64,000 bases of DNA from Thermoproteota archaeon (GTDB lineage: Archaea > Thermoproteota > Thermoprotei_A > EX4484-217-1), in contig JAPDJU010000002.1 of assembly GCA_029258915.1 (NCBI GenBank), positions 62,001-126,000 of the forward strand, written 5' to 3'. The notes under the pieces are model-generated. The model was not told the origin of the DNA. It ran no database searches and was given only the letters and a program-made list of their open reading frames with translations. Positions 9,147 to 18,631 of the stretch are shown here, piece after piece. Each line of letters starts with the position of its first letter. Position 1 is the stretch's first letter. The translations under genes were made by a program, and so were the position numbers.

Positions 9147-10079
9147 ATGATACCATTAGAAACGTTGTCTTCAATAATAAACCTCGCAATAGCTATGTCG
9201 ACACCGTTAGCTCTTGCAGGTTTAGGTGAAGTTTATTCTGAACGTTCAGGTGTCCTAAACTTAGGTGTTGAAGGAATAATGCTTATGGGGGCTTTCACAG
9301 CTTTTCACTTTACATACATTACAGGAAACTTAATTGTAGGATATTTTACTGCAATTCTTGTAGGATTAATTTTAGGCTTAATTAAAGCAACACTATCTAT
9401 ATCGCTTAAAGTAAACCAGGTTATAGCTGGTATGGGAATTTACTTTTTAGGTTTTGGTCTCTCAGATTTTCTATATAGGACTATTTATGGTGCAGAATAT
9501 GTTACAATACAGAAATCTATTCAAGTACCTATACCCATACTGTCTTCGATACCAGTAATAGGTCCAGCATTATTCAAACAATACCCTGCCATATATTTAA
9601 CATATATGCTACTACCTTTAGCATGGTTTATACTTTACAGAACACGTTGGGGTCTCGCATTAAGAGCTGTAGGTGAAAATCCGAGAGTAGCAGATACTTT
9701 AGGCGTTAACGTTTTCCATGTCAGATACTTAGCCGTGCTCTTTGGCTCAGCTATGGCAGGGTTTGCAGGCGCATTTCTATGTTTAGGTGTTGTAGGGTTA
9801 TTTTATGAGAACTTAACGTTTGGAATGGGGTTTATTGCCATAGGGCTAGTATACTTTGGGAAATGGGATCCGCTTAGAATGTGGGCGGGATCACTAATTT
9901 TTGGTACTGCATGGTCTATTTCAACATTTCTACAAGACTACTTTACCAAGGCAGGGTATCCTACAGCAACATACTTTTTACTAATGATACCCTACATTGT
10001 AGTAATAATATCGCTAATAGCTGTTTCTAGAAAAGCTAAAGCACCTGCATCCTTAACTATACCTTACACTAGAGAATGA
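9147..10079 (+). CDS. BMP-type ABC transporter permease 2
   Basis: A 310-residue membrane protein with the family motif GVLNLGVEGIMLMGA near residue 35 and LRAVGENPRVADTLG near residue 175. It resembles YufQ/NupQ permeases and should pair with the preceding permease. It is the last gene of the importer operon; the next 250 bases are non-coding. Confidence 0.85.
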   Translation: MIPLETLSSIINLAIAMSTPLALAGLGEVYSERSGVLNLGVEGIMLMGAFTAFHFTYITGNLIVGYFTAILVGLILGLIKATLSISLKVNQVIAGMGIYFLGFGLSDFLYRTIYGAEYVTIQKSIQVPIPILSSIPVIGPALFKQYPAIYLTYMLLPLAWFILYRTRWGLALRAVGENPRVADTLGVNVFHVRYLAVLFGSAMAGFAGAFLCLGVVGLFYENLTFGMGFIAIGLVYFGKWDPLRMWAGSLIFGTAWSISTFLQDYFTKAGYPTATYFLLMIPYIVVIISLIAVSRKAKAPASLTIPYTRE

Positions 10080-10333
10080 GCTGCTAAAAACATAGAGGAA
10101 AATTACAATTTTATCTTAAAGTAGATTTTATAAAACATGCTTTTCATTAACTCTTTAAACTTTCTTCTCTGCTTCTTAAAACTTCCATTGCTATATTTTC
10201 ACGTACCTTGCAAAAATATATAAAACAATATGATGATCGAAATACCTAATATGAAGAAAGAATACCAAAACTTCTATAAGCTATTAAATGCAAAATCTCT
10301 CTACACTAAGAGCTCCAGAGTTGCAACAACTCA

Positions 10334-10792
10334 ATGGAGCCTGTTTTAAACTTACTAGTTAAAGACCATAAGAAGTTTCGAGAAATTCTAAACGAAATTA
10401 AAGAACACACAGGGAATTTTAATAAAGAACCAGTGGCTCCTGAAGAGAGATTTAATGTTATTAAAAGCATGGTTTTTACATTACATAGATTCACTATTTT
10501 AACGTACGCTTTTGAAAGCCATGTTGAGCTAAGAGATATATTACTTTCAACATTTCTCTTAAAGAGCGAATTTAAAGAGGAAACAGATAAGCTAGAAATG
10601 TATCAAGAAAACATAACATTTTTGTTAAGAAGCATAAGAAATGATTTTTTAAAGCTTAGAGAAAGAAAATCTAACTCTATAGGTAAAATAGCTTTTTCTA
10701 CTTTAAGAAAATTTATAAAAATCTGTAATGTATTTGAAGAATTTATAGTATGTGAAGAGAGAATTTTTAAGAAAATTAAAATTGAACTGTAA
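10334..10792 (+). CDS. hemerythrin-like helical protein (degenerate)
   Basis: A 152-residue, almost entirely helical protein. It opens with LLVKDHKKFREIL, like the first helix of HHE hemerythrin domains, and ends with FEEFIVCEERIFKKI, where the family usually has HE.E...lf. Some of the usual iron-binding histidines are not obvious (H12, H51 and H65 are the candidates), so iron binding is doubtful. It stands between the BMP operon and the epimerase. A four-helix protein of unknown role is the safe reading. Confidence 0.4.
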   Translation: MEPVLNLLVKDHKKFREILNEIKEHTGNFNKEPVAPEERFNVIKSMVFTLHRFTILTYAFESHVELRDILLSTFLLKSEFKEETDKLEMYQENITFLLRSIRNDFLKLRERKSNSIGKIAFSTLRKFIKICNVFEEFIVCEERIFKKIKIEL

Positions 10793-10882
10793 GGAGTTTG
10801 CCTACTAAAATTATTCAATTTAGTCTATTGATATTATAGCTTATAATATTGTATAGCCACAGTTCTTTCTGAGGTCGAATTC

Positions 10883-11839
10883 ATGGCAACGGTTCTGGTT
10901 ACTGGTGGAGCAGGTTTTATAGGTAGCCACCTAGTCGACGTTTTGTTAAGGTTGGGGTATAAAGTTCGTGTCGTAGATAATCTTAGCAGCGGCTACGTAG
11001 AAAATATAAAGTACTATTTTAAAAACCCCATGTTTGAATTCATTAAAGGGGATTTAAAGGACATGAGAGTTTGTACAGAGGCAGTCAAGAATGCTAAAAC
11101 AGTTTTCCATTTAGCAGCAAACCCTGAAGTCAGGGTTAGTGTAACAGAGCCTAAAATACATTTCAATGAAAACGTTGTTGTAACATTTAATTTGTTAGAA
11201 GCTTGTAGACGTGAAGGCGAAGTAGAGAAGTTTATTTTCGCTAGTTCAAGTACAGTTTATGGTGATGCGGAAGTATTCCCTACGCCAGAAAACCATATTT
11301 TAAAACCCATAAGTGTTTATGGAGCTTCTAAGGCTGCTTGCGAGTCTCTCATATGCTCTTACGCTTATCTATACGGCTTTAAAGCTGCAGCTATAAGATA
11401 CGCTAACATTGTTGGACCTAAACTTAGACATGGTGTAATTTACGATTTCCTTATGAAACTTAGGAAAAACCCTAAAAAACTTGGAGTTCTTGGAGATGGC
11501 ACTCAAAGAAAAAGCTATTTACATATTAGCGACGCTATAGAAGCAACCCTGCTTATAACCAATAAGCTTAAGGAAAAATTTGAAACATACAATGTAGGTA
11601 ATGAAGACTGGATAACTGTTAAGGAAATCGCTGAAATAGTTTCTTCAGTACTAGGTCTTAAACCTAAAATAGTTTTTACAGGAGGAACCCCGGATGGTAG
11701 AGGATGGCCTGGAGATGTAAAGTTCATGCTGCTAAGTATAGATAAAGTTAAGAGGCTTGGCTGGAAACCTAAGTACTCAAGTAGAGAAGCTGTTAGATTA
11801 ACTGCTGAGTCATTAGCACATGAATTATCGTTTAAATAA
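10883..11839 (+). CDS. galE: NAD-dependent sugar epimerase (UDP-glucose 4-epimerase-like)
   Basis: A 318-residue extended short-chain dehydrogenase: Rossmann NAD motif VTGGAGFIGSHL at residues 6-17, an acidic residue after strand 2 (VDNLSSG), catalytic SSS/STVYG, and the YxxxK pair Y146/K150 (VYGASK). It probably interconverts UDP-glucose and UDP-galactose or a related nucleotide sugar. It lies near a galactokinase-like gene and galT on the other strand, which supports a Leloir-type context. It is followed within about 10 bases by a cupin gene. Other UDP-sugar specificities are possible. Confidence 0.8.
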   Translation: MATVLVTGGAGFIGSHLVDVLLRLGYKVRVVDNLSSGYVENIKYYFKNPMFEFIKGDLKDMRVCTEAVKNAKTVFHLAANPEVRVSVTEPKIHFNENVVVTFNLLEACRREGEVEKFIFASSSTVYGDAEVFPTPENHILKPISVYGASKAACESLICSYAYLYGFKAAAIRYANIVGPKLRHGVIYDFLMKLRKNPKKLGVLGDGTQRKSYLHISDAIEATLLITNKLKEKFETYNVGNEDWITVKEIAEIVSSVLGLKPKIVFTGGTPDGRGWPGDVKFMLLSIDKVKRLGWKPKYSSREAVRLTAESLAHELSFK

Positions 11840-11850
11840 AGGTGTTTCAT

Positions 11851-12192
11851 ATGGTTAATAAAATACATATTAAACCTAAACAGAGATGGGAAGTTGTTTT
11901 CAGAGAAAATAACAAATGGCAATGCGGCATTTATGTGCCTGAGTTTACTTCAAAAAACCAAGTTACATTTCTTGAAAAACATAATGCGCCAGAACTCTTC
12001 TACCTAGTAAGGGGATCAATAACACTTATCCTTAGCCGTGACGGTAAGAAAATTACAGAAGTTCCTATGGAGAAAAACATCATCTACATAGTTGATGAAT
12101 GGCATAATGCGTATCGGCCTGAGGGAGTAGAGGGAGTAGCTTTAGTTATTGAACGTGAAGATATTAAAACTAAATTTCTTAAACTAAAATGA
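11851..12192 (+). CDS. small cupin-like protein
   Basis: A protein of about 113 residues with a single beta-barrel pattern: HNAPELFYLVRGSITLIL (the cupin E...G element) and later DEWHNAYRPEGVEG. I start at ATG 11851, with AAAGGTG upstream, rather than the GTG at 11842. It probably belongs to the epimerase transcription unit and may act on or bind a sugar or metal. Its 3' end overlaps the convergent GHMP kinase gene by 9 bases. The substrate is not readable. Confidence 0.5.
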   Translation: MVNKIHIKPKQRWEVVFRENNKWQCGIYVPEFTSKNQVTFLEKHNAPELFYLVRGSITLILSRDGKKITEVPMEKNIIYIVDEWHNAYRPEGVEGVALVIEREDIKTKFLKLK

Positions 12193-13461
12193 TTCTCTCT
12201 TTAAACCGACATCAATATTTACAATCCATCCTCTTTTAGCGCCCGCTTTAATGCCTACCTTTAAAACTCTTTCAGCAATACTTTTATTTTCTGTTAAGGC
12301 TATAAGTGAGCCTCCTAGCCCTGCACCTGAAATTTTGACTCCCAAAGCACCTGCTTTTAATGCTGAGTTTCTTATATGTTCAAGCTCAGGCAAGCTGAGA
12401 TCGTAAAGGTCTCTAAGTAGTTCATGTTGCTGGTTCATAATAGTACCTATCAGAGCTAATAACGGGTTACTATGTTCTAAAGAGCTCGTAATCTCTTTTT
12501 CCCATTCTTTACCAAGTACAGATACCATAACGTTGATACCCGGTATTTTTCCTTTCATAATTTTAAGAGCTAATTCTGTAGATTTATGTTCTCTAATTGT
12601 AAATAAAATTCTATTCTTAGGCTTTTCCGGTAAACGTTTTAAATAAGGCATTAATTCCTCTTCACTTAGTTCTTCCCATTTAGGCTCATAGTACTTCTCT
12701 CCTAGCTTTTGCCTTGTAAAATCAGGCAAATCGGACATTTCAAGAAGCAACTTTAAACCATAGTCTATATCTGCTTGTCTTTTAGGATGTATTTCAGCTG
12801 TGCTATGTTTTATACCTGAGTCTAAAACTACGAAAACACCCTGTCTAAAAGGTAATGCTTCAACGTTGTAGGGTGGTGTAGTTTCTATTTTAATGACACC
12901 GCCAAAAACTGAACCGTACTGGTCTAGTCTACCGCAAGGCACGCCCATAATATCATGTTCAGCATGATAAGCTATTTCAGCTATTTCTTTTTTGCTAAGG
13001 CCCAGATTAAATAGCTCATTTATAGCTCCAATAAATGATACTGTAAAAGCAGCACTACTACCTAAACCGCCACCAATAGGAACTTCGCTCAGGATAGCAG
13101 CATTAAAACCTTTAATTCCATATCCAAGTTCAAGTAGAGCTTTAATAGCTGCTCTTAAGTAGTTGCCAAACCATTTTCCCTTTCTCAATACAGGCTTGGT
13201 TACATCAAAAACGTCTTGATACTCTACATGCTCTTCTTTTAAGTTAACAGACAATATGGAACATTTTTCATTTTTTCCTTTAGATACTGCAGTATATGAT
13301 CTTAAATTAACACCTATAGAAATAACAGGTAAACCCTTATAATCTTGGTGAGTGTTTAAAAAGTCAAGTCTGCCTGGAGAGGAAGATATTAAATCAGGTT
13401 TTATATTATATTCCTTTTTAAATTCCATACTTAACTTATTAACTATAGACAAGTAAGACAC
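12184..13461 (-). CDS. galactokinase-like GHMP sugar kinase
   Basis: A 425-residue GHMP kinase with the ATP loop GGGLGSSAAFTV near residue 125 and the C-terminal KISGAGLGGSLIAL. The sugar-binding motif at residues 29-43 reads SPGRLDFLNTHQDYKG; classical galactokinases have GRVNLIGEHTDY, so the E before the His is Thr here while H38 and D40 remain. That departure suggests a different or broader sugar. It lies 25 bases downstream of galT on the same strand, so phosphorylation of galactose or a galactose-like sugar is still the best guess. Confidence 0.7.
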   Translation of the reverse strand: MSYLSIVNKLSMEFKKEYNIKPDLISSSPGRLDFLNTHQDYKGLPVISIGVNLRSYTAVSKGKNEKCSILSVNLKEEHVEYQDVFDVTKPVLRKGKWFGNYLRAAIKALLELGYGIKGFNAAILSEVPIGGGLGSSAAFTVSFIGAINELFNLGLSKKEIAEIAYHAEHDIMGVPCGRLDQYGSVFGGVIKIETTPPYNVEALPFRQGVFVVLDSGIKHSTAEIHPKRQADIDYGLKLLLEMSDLPDFTRQKLGEKYYEPKWEELSEEELMPYLKRLPEKPKNRILFTIREHKSTELALKIMKGKIPGINVMVSVLGKEWEKEITSSLEHSNPLLALIGTIMNQQHELLRDLYDLSLPELEHIRNSALKAGALGVKISGAGLGGSLIALTENKSIAERVLKVGIKAGAKRGWIVNIDVGLKRESF

Positions 13462-13486
13462 CCTAAATTTAAAATAGTAATTTAGC

Positions 13487-14512
13487 TTAAGGAATTTTTC
13501 CTAAATATTTATCCAGCTTCTTTAAAGCCTTACCACATGCTTCTCTTAGCTCATGTGCTTTCTTCTCAGGTATACCATCATATGTAAATATCCAGAAACC
13601 CCATTCAATACCAGCAGCATATTTCAGCTTATCTTTATCTCTATATGGCTGGTAAAATTCGATATGCATATGATAATAATTATAGTTCTTTTTATCCGTT
13701 GGTTTCTGATGGAAAACCATCATATAAGGCATATCTCTCTCAAATAAGGTATTATATGTTGCTGTCACGACTCTTAATATATCAGCTAAATGTAGTTTTT
13801 CTTCTTCGTTTAAATCGGGTAAGGCTTGAACATGTCTTTTAGAATAAACATGTATTTCATAAGGCCACATAGCAAAGTATGGCAGTAGAGCAGTGAAGTG
13901 TTTATTTTCATAGATTAGCCTGCTTCCTTCTTCATATTCTATCTTTATAATATCGCATAGGAGGCATCTATTTTTCTTTTTAAAATATCTTTTAAAGGAT
14001 TTTAATTCGCACATTATACGAGGTGGTATAAAAGGCAGTGCGTATATTTGCGAGTGTGGATGTGTGAGTGAAACACCTATTTCTTTACCCTTATTTCTAA
14101 ATTCAGCAACATACTTGATATAATTTAAAGACCCTAACCTACTGTATTCTTTAGCGAAAACATCTACAACTTTTCTCATATGGTCTAGGTCTATATCGCA
14201 AAGATCTCCTTCATGCATAGGGGTTTCAACAATAACTTCACAAATACCTACAGCTCTTCTTACTCTGAAAAAACCCATGTGGAAACGTGGTACTTTTAGT
14301 GCTTTAGGTGAAAGAGCTGGAAACTTGTTTGGAAGAACTATGACATCCCAAACACCTAAGTCCTTAGTTTCTGGGGTACCAGGGCAAAAGGGGCATGCTA
14401 AACCCTTTTCCTCAGGTCTCCAAGGTCTACGTCCTCTATGACCGGCAACTATAATCCACTGGCATATAAGAGGGTTCCATCTGATTTCATGTACTTTAGA
14501 TTGCTCGCCCAA
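13487..14512 (-). CDS. galT: galactose-1-phosphate uridylyltransferase family protein
   Basis: A 341-residue HIT-superfamily nucleotidyltransferase. It has a first zinc knuckle (CPFCPG), the LTHPHSQIYALP active-site strand (catalytic H-x-H-x-Q), and a second knuckle CLLCDI. It transfers UMP between UDP-glucose and a sugar 1-phosphate, linking the downstream GHMP kinase to nucleotide sugars. The start is a TTG at 14512 with AAGGTG seven bases upstream. It probably forms a two-gene operon with the kinase. The exact sugar depends on that kinase. Confidence 0.8.
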   Translation of the reverse strand: MGEQSKVHEIRWNPLICQWIIVAGHRGRRPWRPEEKGLACPFCPGTPETKDLGVWDVIVLPNKFPALSPKALKVPRFHMGFFRVRRAVGICEVIVETPMHEGDLCDIDLDHMRKVVDVFAKEYSRLGSLNYIKYVAEFRNKGKEIGVSLTHPHSQIYALPFIPPRIMCELKSFKRYFKKKNRCLLCDIIKIEYEEGSRLIYENKHFTALLPYFAMWPYEIHVYSKRHVQALPDLNEEEKLHLADILRVVTATYNTLFERDMPYMMVFHQKPTDKKNYNYYHMHIEFYQPYRDKDKLKYAAGIEWGFWIFTYDGIPEKKAHELREACGKALKKLDKYLGKIP

Positions 14513-14597
14513 TTAAAATCACCTTTTAATTACCACCTTATATTCACCTTAATAAGTCTTATTTAATTCTTAAGGTAATTTTATAATAGGGGATATT

Positions 14598-15965
14598 ATG
14601 GAAAAATCCTTGTCTAAAATTAAAATAGGAACAGCCTTCATTGTTCCACCATTAGGAGCTATAGGAGGTCCACCAGCATCTGAAAAATGGTTCAGCGAAA
14701 TAAAGGAAAGAGTTATGAGAAAGCTTAAGGAGATGTATCCGGAAATAGAATTTTCAATACATGATATAAGAGATTCTGAAGATGTTAAAAAATTTCTTGA
14801 AAATGAAGCAGGAAGTATAGGCTATGTAGTCTTCATCTTAAACTGCATAACAGGCCTAGTTAGGCCCATACTTTACAGCTATAAACCAGTTATAATGATC
14901 GCTGAATCCTATGGTGGTTCAGGAGACTTCTTACTAGAATACTCAGAAGCAAAAACCTATGATATACCTGTAATCGGCGAAGTAACTAGAGATGTTTCTA
15001 ACGAGGAAGTGCTGAAGAAAATTAACTTGCTTAGAACAATTCATTGTTTAAAGAACTCTAGGATCTTGTTCATAGTTAGCCCTAGCGAGAAATACTTGCT
15101 AAAACTAGAATATCCTCTTAGCATAGACCTGTATTCCTCATTAAAAAGCGTAGAAGCAATTACCGGAGTTACACCTATAATTTTGGACGCTAAAGAGTTT
15201 GTCAAGAAGTACTATGAACCGGTAAGCGGTAGTGAAGCTAAGACAATAGCTGATAAGTGGATTAGGGAAGCTGAGAAGAACCTTGAAACGGACATTGACG
15301 AGATTGTTAAATCGGCAAAACTTTATTTAGCTATGAGAAAAGCTGTTAAAGAATATGGAGTAAATACTATAGCAGTAAATTGCATCGTGTTAAGAAACAT
15401 TGGAATATTGGATGCTTGGCCATGCTTAGGATATATGGAACTATGGAGTGATAATATAATCCCTGTATGCGAAGCTGACCCCTATTCTGCAGTATTAATT
15501 ATTGCAGGCAAGTATTTAACGGGAAGACCGGGTTTCGTAGTTGATGTTGCTATAGATAGTTTACGTAATGAGGTTATATACTACCATTGCTACGCTCCCT
15601 TAGAACCCTTAGGGAAAGAGAAAGGAAAATATCCATATATCATTATGCCAGCTCATTTAGGTTTAAAGAAGGCCTCAATACATGTTAAACTCCCAGTAGA
15701 TGGAACAGTAACAGCTGTTGGGTTAGTTCCTGAGGACAGAATTCTAATAATGCATACTGCTGAAATAACTTCTATTGAATTCTCAAACTATGCTTGCTCG
15801 GTAAAACTCATTGGTAAAACAAATGTTAAGGCATTAGCCGAAAATTGGCTACGTAGATCAGGGTGGCATAGAGTAATATTTTATGGCGATTGGAGAGAAG
15901 AATTTAGGGAACTAGCAATACTTCTAAAGCTAAGGGTTCTCGAAGAAGATAAAATGGTGTTCTAA
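14598..15965 (+). CDS. L-fucose/L-arabinose isomerase-like protein (paralogue A)
   Basis: A 455-residue protein of the FucI/AraA-like fold. The C-terminal half has PCLGYMELWSDNIIPVCEADPYSAVL; CEAD at 291-294 matches the family motif that supplies the metal-binding acidic residues of ketol isomerases. It is followed 2 bases later by a paralogue (449 residues) and then by a sugar ABC importer. The two may form a hetero-oligomer or act on different sugars. Reaction not proven: these archaeal relatives are divergent from FucI. Confidence 0.6.
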   Translation: MEKSLSKIKIGTAFIVPPLGAIGGPPASEKWFSEIKERVMRKLKEMYPEIEFSIHDIRDSEDVKKFLENEAGSIGYVVFILNCITGLVRPILYSYKPVIMIAESYGGSGDFLLEYSEAKTYDIPVIGEVTRDVSNEEVLKKINLLRTIHCLKNSRILFIVSPSEKYLLKLEYPLSIDLYSSLKSVEAITGVTPIILDAKEFVKKYYEPVSGSEAKTIADKWIREAEKNLETDIDEIVKSAKLYLAMRKAVKEYGVNTIAVNCIVLRNIGILDAWPCLGYMELWSDNIIPVCEADPYSAVLIIAGKYLTGRPGFVVDVAIDSLRNEVIYYHCYAPLEPLGKEKGKYPYIIMPAHLGLKKASIHVKLPVDGTVTAVGLVPEDRILIMHTAEITSIEFSNYACSVKLIGKTNVKALAENWLRRSGWHRVIFYGDWREEFRELAILLKLRVLEEDKMVF

Positions 15966-15967
15966 CT

Positions 15968-17317
15968 ATGAGGAAGGTTAAAGTTAAAATTCAGCCCATA
16001 AGAATGAAGAAAGCTCTTGAAATATGGGATTCTAATGAAACACCTTTAGCTAAGACAGCATGGGTTAAAGGCCCAAAGAAGCCTAGGGATGTCCTGAGGG
16101 GTAGGGAAATTCCTCCCAAAGATGTTAGTCTAGATGCTTTAAAGGAGAAAGGCCTTGTTGAAGTATTGAAGCTCATCGAAATTAGAAAAGCTGAGGATGT
16201 AGAAAAAATACCTGAAGATGTAGATGCAATACTTATAGGAGATAGTGAAGACTGGTTTGCCGAAGACAGCGTACTTGAGAAACTTGTGCTTCTAAATAAA
16301 CCGCTACTTATTGAGTGGGATAGCTGGGGCTACTCAATTCATGGGAGAATATCAAAGCTAAGATTTCACAAGTATTCAAAAGCAAAAAGATACTTCACAA
16401 TGGACGCCGATGAAGTATTCTCACTAATAAGAGCCCTTAGAGGATATCGATTCACTAAGACGATTAAAGTATTGTACATAGGAGATTTTCCATCACACAG
16501 CGTTGCAGTAGGACCTCAAATAAGTTTAGAATATCTAAACAAACGCTTTGGTGTAGAATTCATTAAGTTAACGTTAGAAGATTACTTAAAGGAAATAAAG
16601 GAAATAAGCGACGAAAAGGTAGAGAACATAGTTAAGGAATGGAAAGAACGATTTATTATTAGGGATAACAGGGAAAAAACTTTGCATATTTATGCAAAAA
16701 CATATAAGGCCTTGAAGAACATGCTTAAAAAACACAATGCTAATGCTATTGCTATAGATTGCGCAGCATTACCTGAAATAGAGTATGTTCCATGCTTAGC
16801 ATATTCACTATTAATAGATGAAGGTATTCCTTGCGGTTGTGAAGCAGACTTATCCGCATTATTTGTTATGGCCATGTTAATGGGGGTTTCAAGCAAGTCT
16901 GTTTTAATGGGTAATCTTAACGAGAACGCTACACACATGGACATAGAAAATAACATTGTCGTAGTTAACCATGATGTTTTGCCTCCATCATTCGTCTGCC
17001 CAGCATGTAAAATTGCTTTGCGCGACTATCACGCAACAGCTAAAGGTGTTACACCATATGCGAAGCTTATAGAGGGGTTACCGGTAACTCTCGCAGGTAT
17101 GCACTGGGATATGGACAAGGTATGGGCAACTACAGGAGAAGTGGTTTGGACTGAAGATACAACACATTGTAGAGTTTCCATAGGGGTAAAGGTAAATAAT
17201 GCTAAGAGAGTAAGTAAAGATGCTTTTAGCCATCATGTAGTAATGGCGTATGGTAACTATATTAAGGAGCTTAGGCTACTAGCAGAGCTGTTGGAAATAG
17301 AGCTTATACTAATCTAA
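15968..17317 (+). CDS. L-fucose/L-arabinose isomerase-like protein (paralogue B)
   Basis: A 449-residue relative of the preceding protein, again with CEAD at residues 291-294 (IPCGCEADLSALFVMAML). The histidine-rich end (HATAKGVTPYAK, HWDMDKVW) resembles the C-terminal metal/substrate region of fucose isomerases. The FVCPACKIALRDYH segment has a CxxC that paralogue A lacks at that place, a hint of metal binding or structural divergence. Tight spacing with A indicates an operon. Likely sugar ketol-isomerase or subunit; substrate unknown. Confidence 0.6.
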   Translation: MRKVKVKIQPIRMKKALEIWDSNETPLAKTAWVKGPKKPRDVLRGREIPPKDVSLDALKEKGLVEVLKLIEIRKAEDVEKIPEDVDAILIGDSEDWFAEDSVLEKLVLLNKPLLIEWDSWGYSIHGRISKLRFHKYSKAKRYFTMDADEVFSLIRALRGYRFTKTIKVLYIGDFPSHSVAVGPQISLEYLNKRFGVEFIKLTLEDYLKEIKEISDEKVENIVKEWKERFIIRDNREKTLHIYAKTYKALKNMLKKHNANAIAIDCAALPEIEYVPCLAYSLLIDEGIPCGCEADLSALFVMAMLMGVSSKSVLMGNLNENATHMDIENNIVVVNHDVLPPSFVCPACKIALRDYHATAKGVTPYAKLIEGLPVTLAGMHWDMDKVWATTGEVVWTEDTTHCRVSIGVKVNNAKRVSKDAFSHHVVMAYGNYIKELRLLAELLEIELILI

Positions 17318-17517
17318 CATTTGAACAACCTTTTAAACTCAAAAATCCTCCATTCACTATTTTTAGAGTGATGTATTTAAGAGGAGAATATCAAGTGGTA
17401 ATTTGTGTGAAAATGGAGTCTCCTGTATGTTTATGTTATGTTTATGTATAGTGTTTACGTAACATTATAGAAATATTAATATCCTCTCACACTAATAAAT
17501 TTCCTATGGTGTGAAAG
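17318..17517. other. AT-rich intergenic region before the sugar-binding protein
   Basis: About 200 bases with no gene, carrying short near-repeats of TGTTTATGT around 17427-17450. It probably holds a promoter or 5' leader for the strongly expressed binding-protein gene that follows. Confidence 0.35.
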
Positions 17518-18534
17518 GTGCAGAAGATTTCTCTTCCAATACTTATCGCGGCTATAGTTATTATCGCAATAGTCGCTGGCGCTATAGGTTACTACGCTAA
17601 ACCTGTACCTACACCACCGCCAAAACCAGGAGAAGGCATGGTTATTTACTGGATTGGCGGTGCTGCGGGAGACCCATTCGATGCTAGATTATATAAAGGA
17701 GCCACAGATGCTGCAGAGCTTTTAGGAATTAAACTAGTTTATGTACACACCGCATGGGATCCAGATAAAATGGTTGCAGAATTTAAGAAAGCTATAGCAG
17801 CAACTCCAGATGGAATAGTTGTTATGGGTCATCCGGGTCTAGAAGCATTAGAGCCCCTGTTTGAGGATGCTGCAAATAAGGGTATTCTTGTGACCTTAGC
17901 TAACGTAGATATTCCTGAGCTAAGGGATAAATATTGGTTTACAGGATATGTTGGACAAAATCTATACATGTCAGGCTATATTCTAGCTAAAGAAGCAATT
18001 AAAAGATATGGAGACAAGTTAAAACCCGGAGCTAGAGCGGCTATATTCTCTGGAAGCTGGGAGCAGCCTGCAAGAGCTCTAAGAGCTATTGGTGTAGAAG
18101 ATGCTCTCAAAGAAGCAGGTTTAATTGTTGATAGAGTTTCTCACCCACCAGAGGTTTACGGTAGCCCTGCTGAAGGACTACCATACGTATCAGGGTATTT
18201 AGCTAAGAACCCGGATGTAGTACTGATATGTTTCGACGGTGGAGGTACAACAGCAGCTGCAGCAGACTATATGAAATCGGTAGGTAAAAGCCCAGGAGAA
18301 ATAATTGTAATAGGTTTCGACCTTACACCAGGCTCTGTTGCCGGTTTAGAGGGAGGCTATGTACAATTAGTTATCGATCAGCAACCATACCTACAAGGTT
18401 TCATGACAGTACTTAACCTGTTCTTAAGCAAGAAATACGGTTTTGCAGGCTTATATATGGACACTGGTGGTGCAGTAGTAGATTCAGAGGCTGTTAAGTG
18501 GGTTAAGGACCTAGTTGAGGCAGGTTATAGGTAA
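17518..18534 (+). CDS. ribose-type sugar ABC transporter substrate-binding protein
   Basis: A 338-residue protein with an N-terminal membrane anchor (residues 6-26), a proline-rich linker (PVPTPPPKPG) and a type-1 periplasmic-binding fold: ARLYKGATDAAELLG, PDGIVVMGHPG and VIGFDLTPGS follow the RbsB pattern. The start is GTG 17518; an in-frame TGA six bases upstream excludes earlier starts. It feeds the ATPase and permease that follow and lies behind two sugar-isomerase-like genes, so a pentose or deoxyhexose is a reasonable ligand. Confidence 0.82.
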   Translation: MQKISLPILIAAIVIIAIVAGAIGYYAKPVPTPPPKPGEGMVIYWIGGAAGDPFDARLYKGATDAAELLGIKLVYVHTAWDPDKMVAEFKKAIAATPDGIVVMGHPGLEALEPLFEDAANKGILVTLANVDIPELRDKYWFTGYVGQNLYMSGYILAKEAIKRYGDKLKPGARAAIFSGSWEQPARALRAIGVEDALKEAGLIVDRVSHPPEVYGSPAEGLPYVSGYLAKNPDVVLICFDGGGTTAAAADYMKSVGKSPGEIIVIGFDLTPGSVAGLEGGYVQLVIDQQPYLQGFMTVLNLFLSKKYGFAGLYMDTGGAVVDSEAVKWVKDLVEAGYR

Positions 18535-18631
18535 AAAATAAACCATTCTTTTTAATTTTACTTCATAATACCTTTTTAAACTTCTAATATAACCTTATTA
18601 TTAGGAACTAGAAAGATGAGGATGAATTGTT

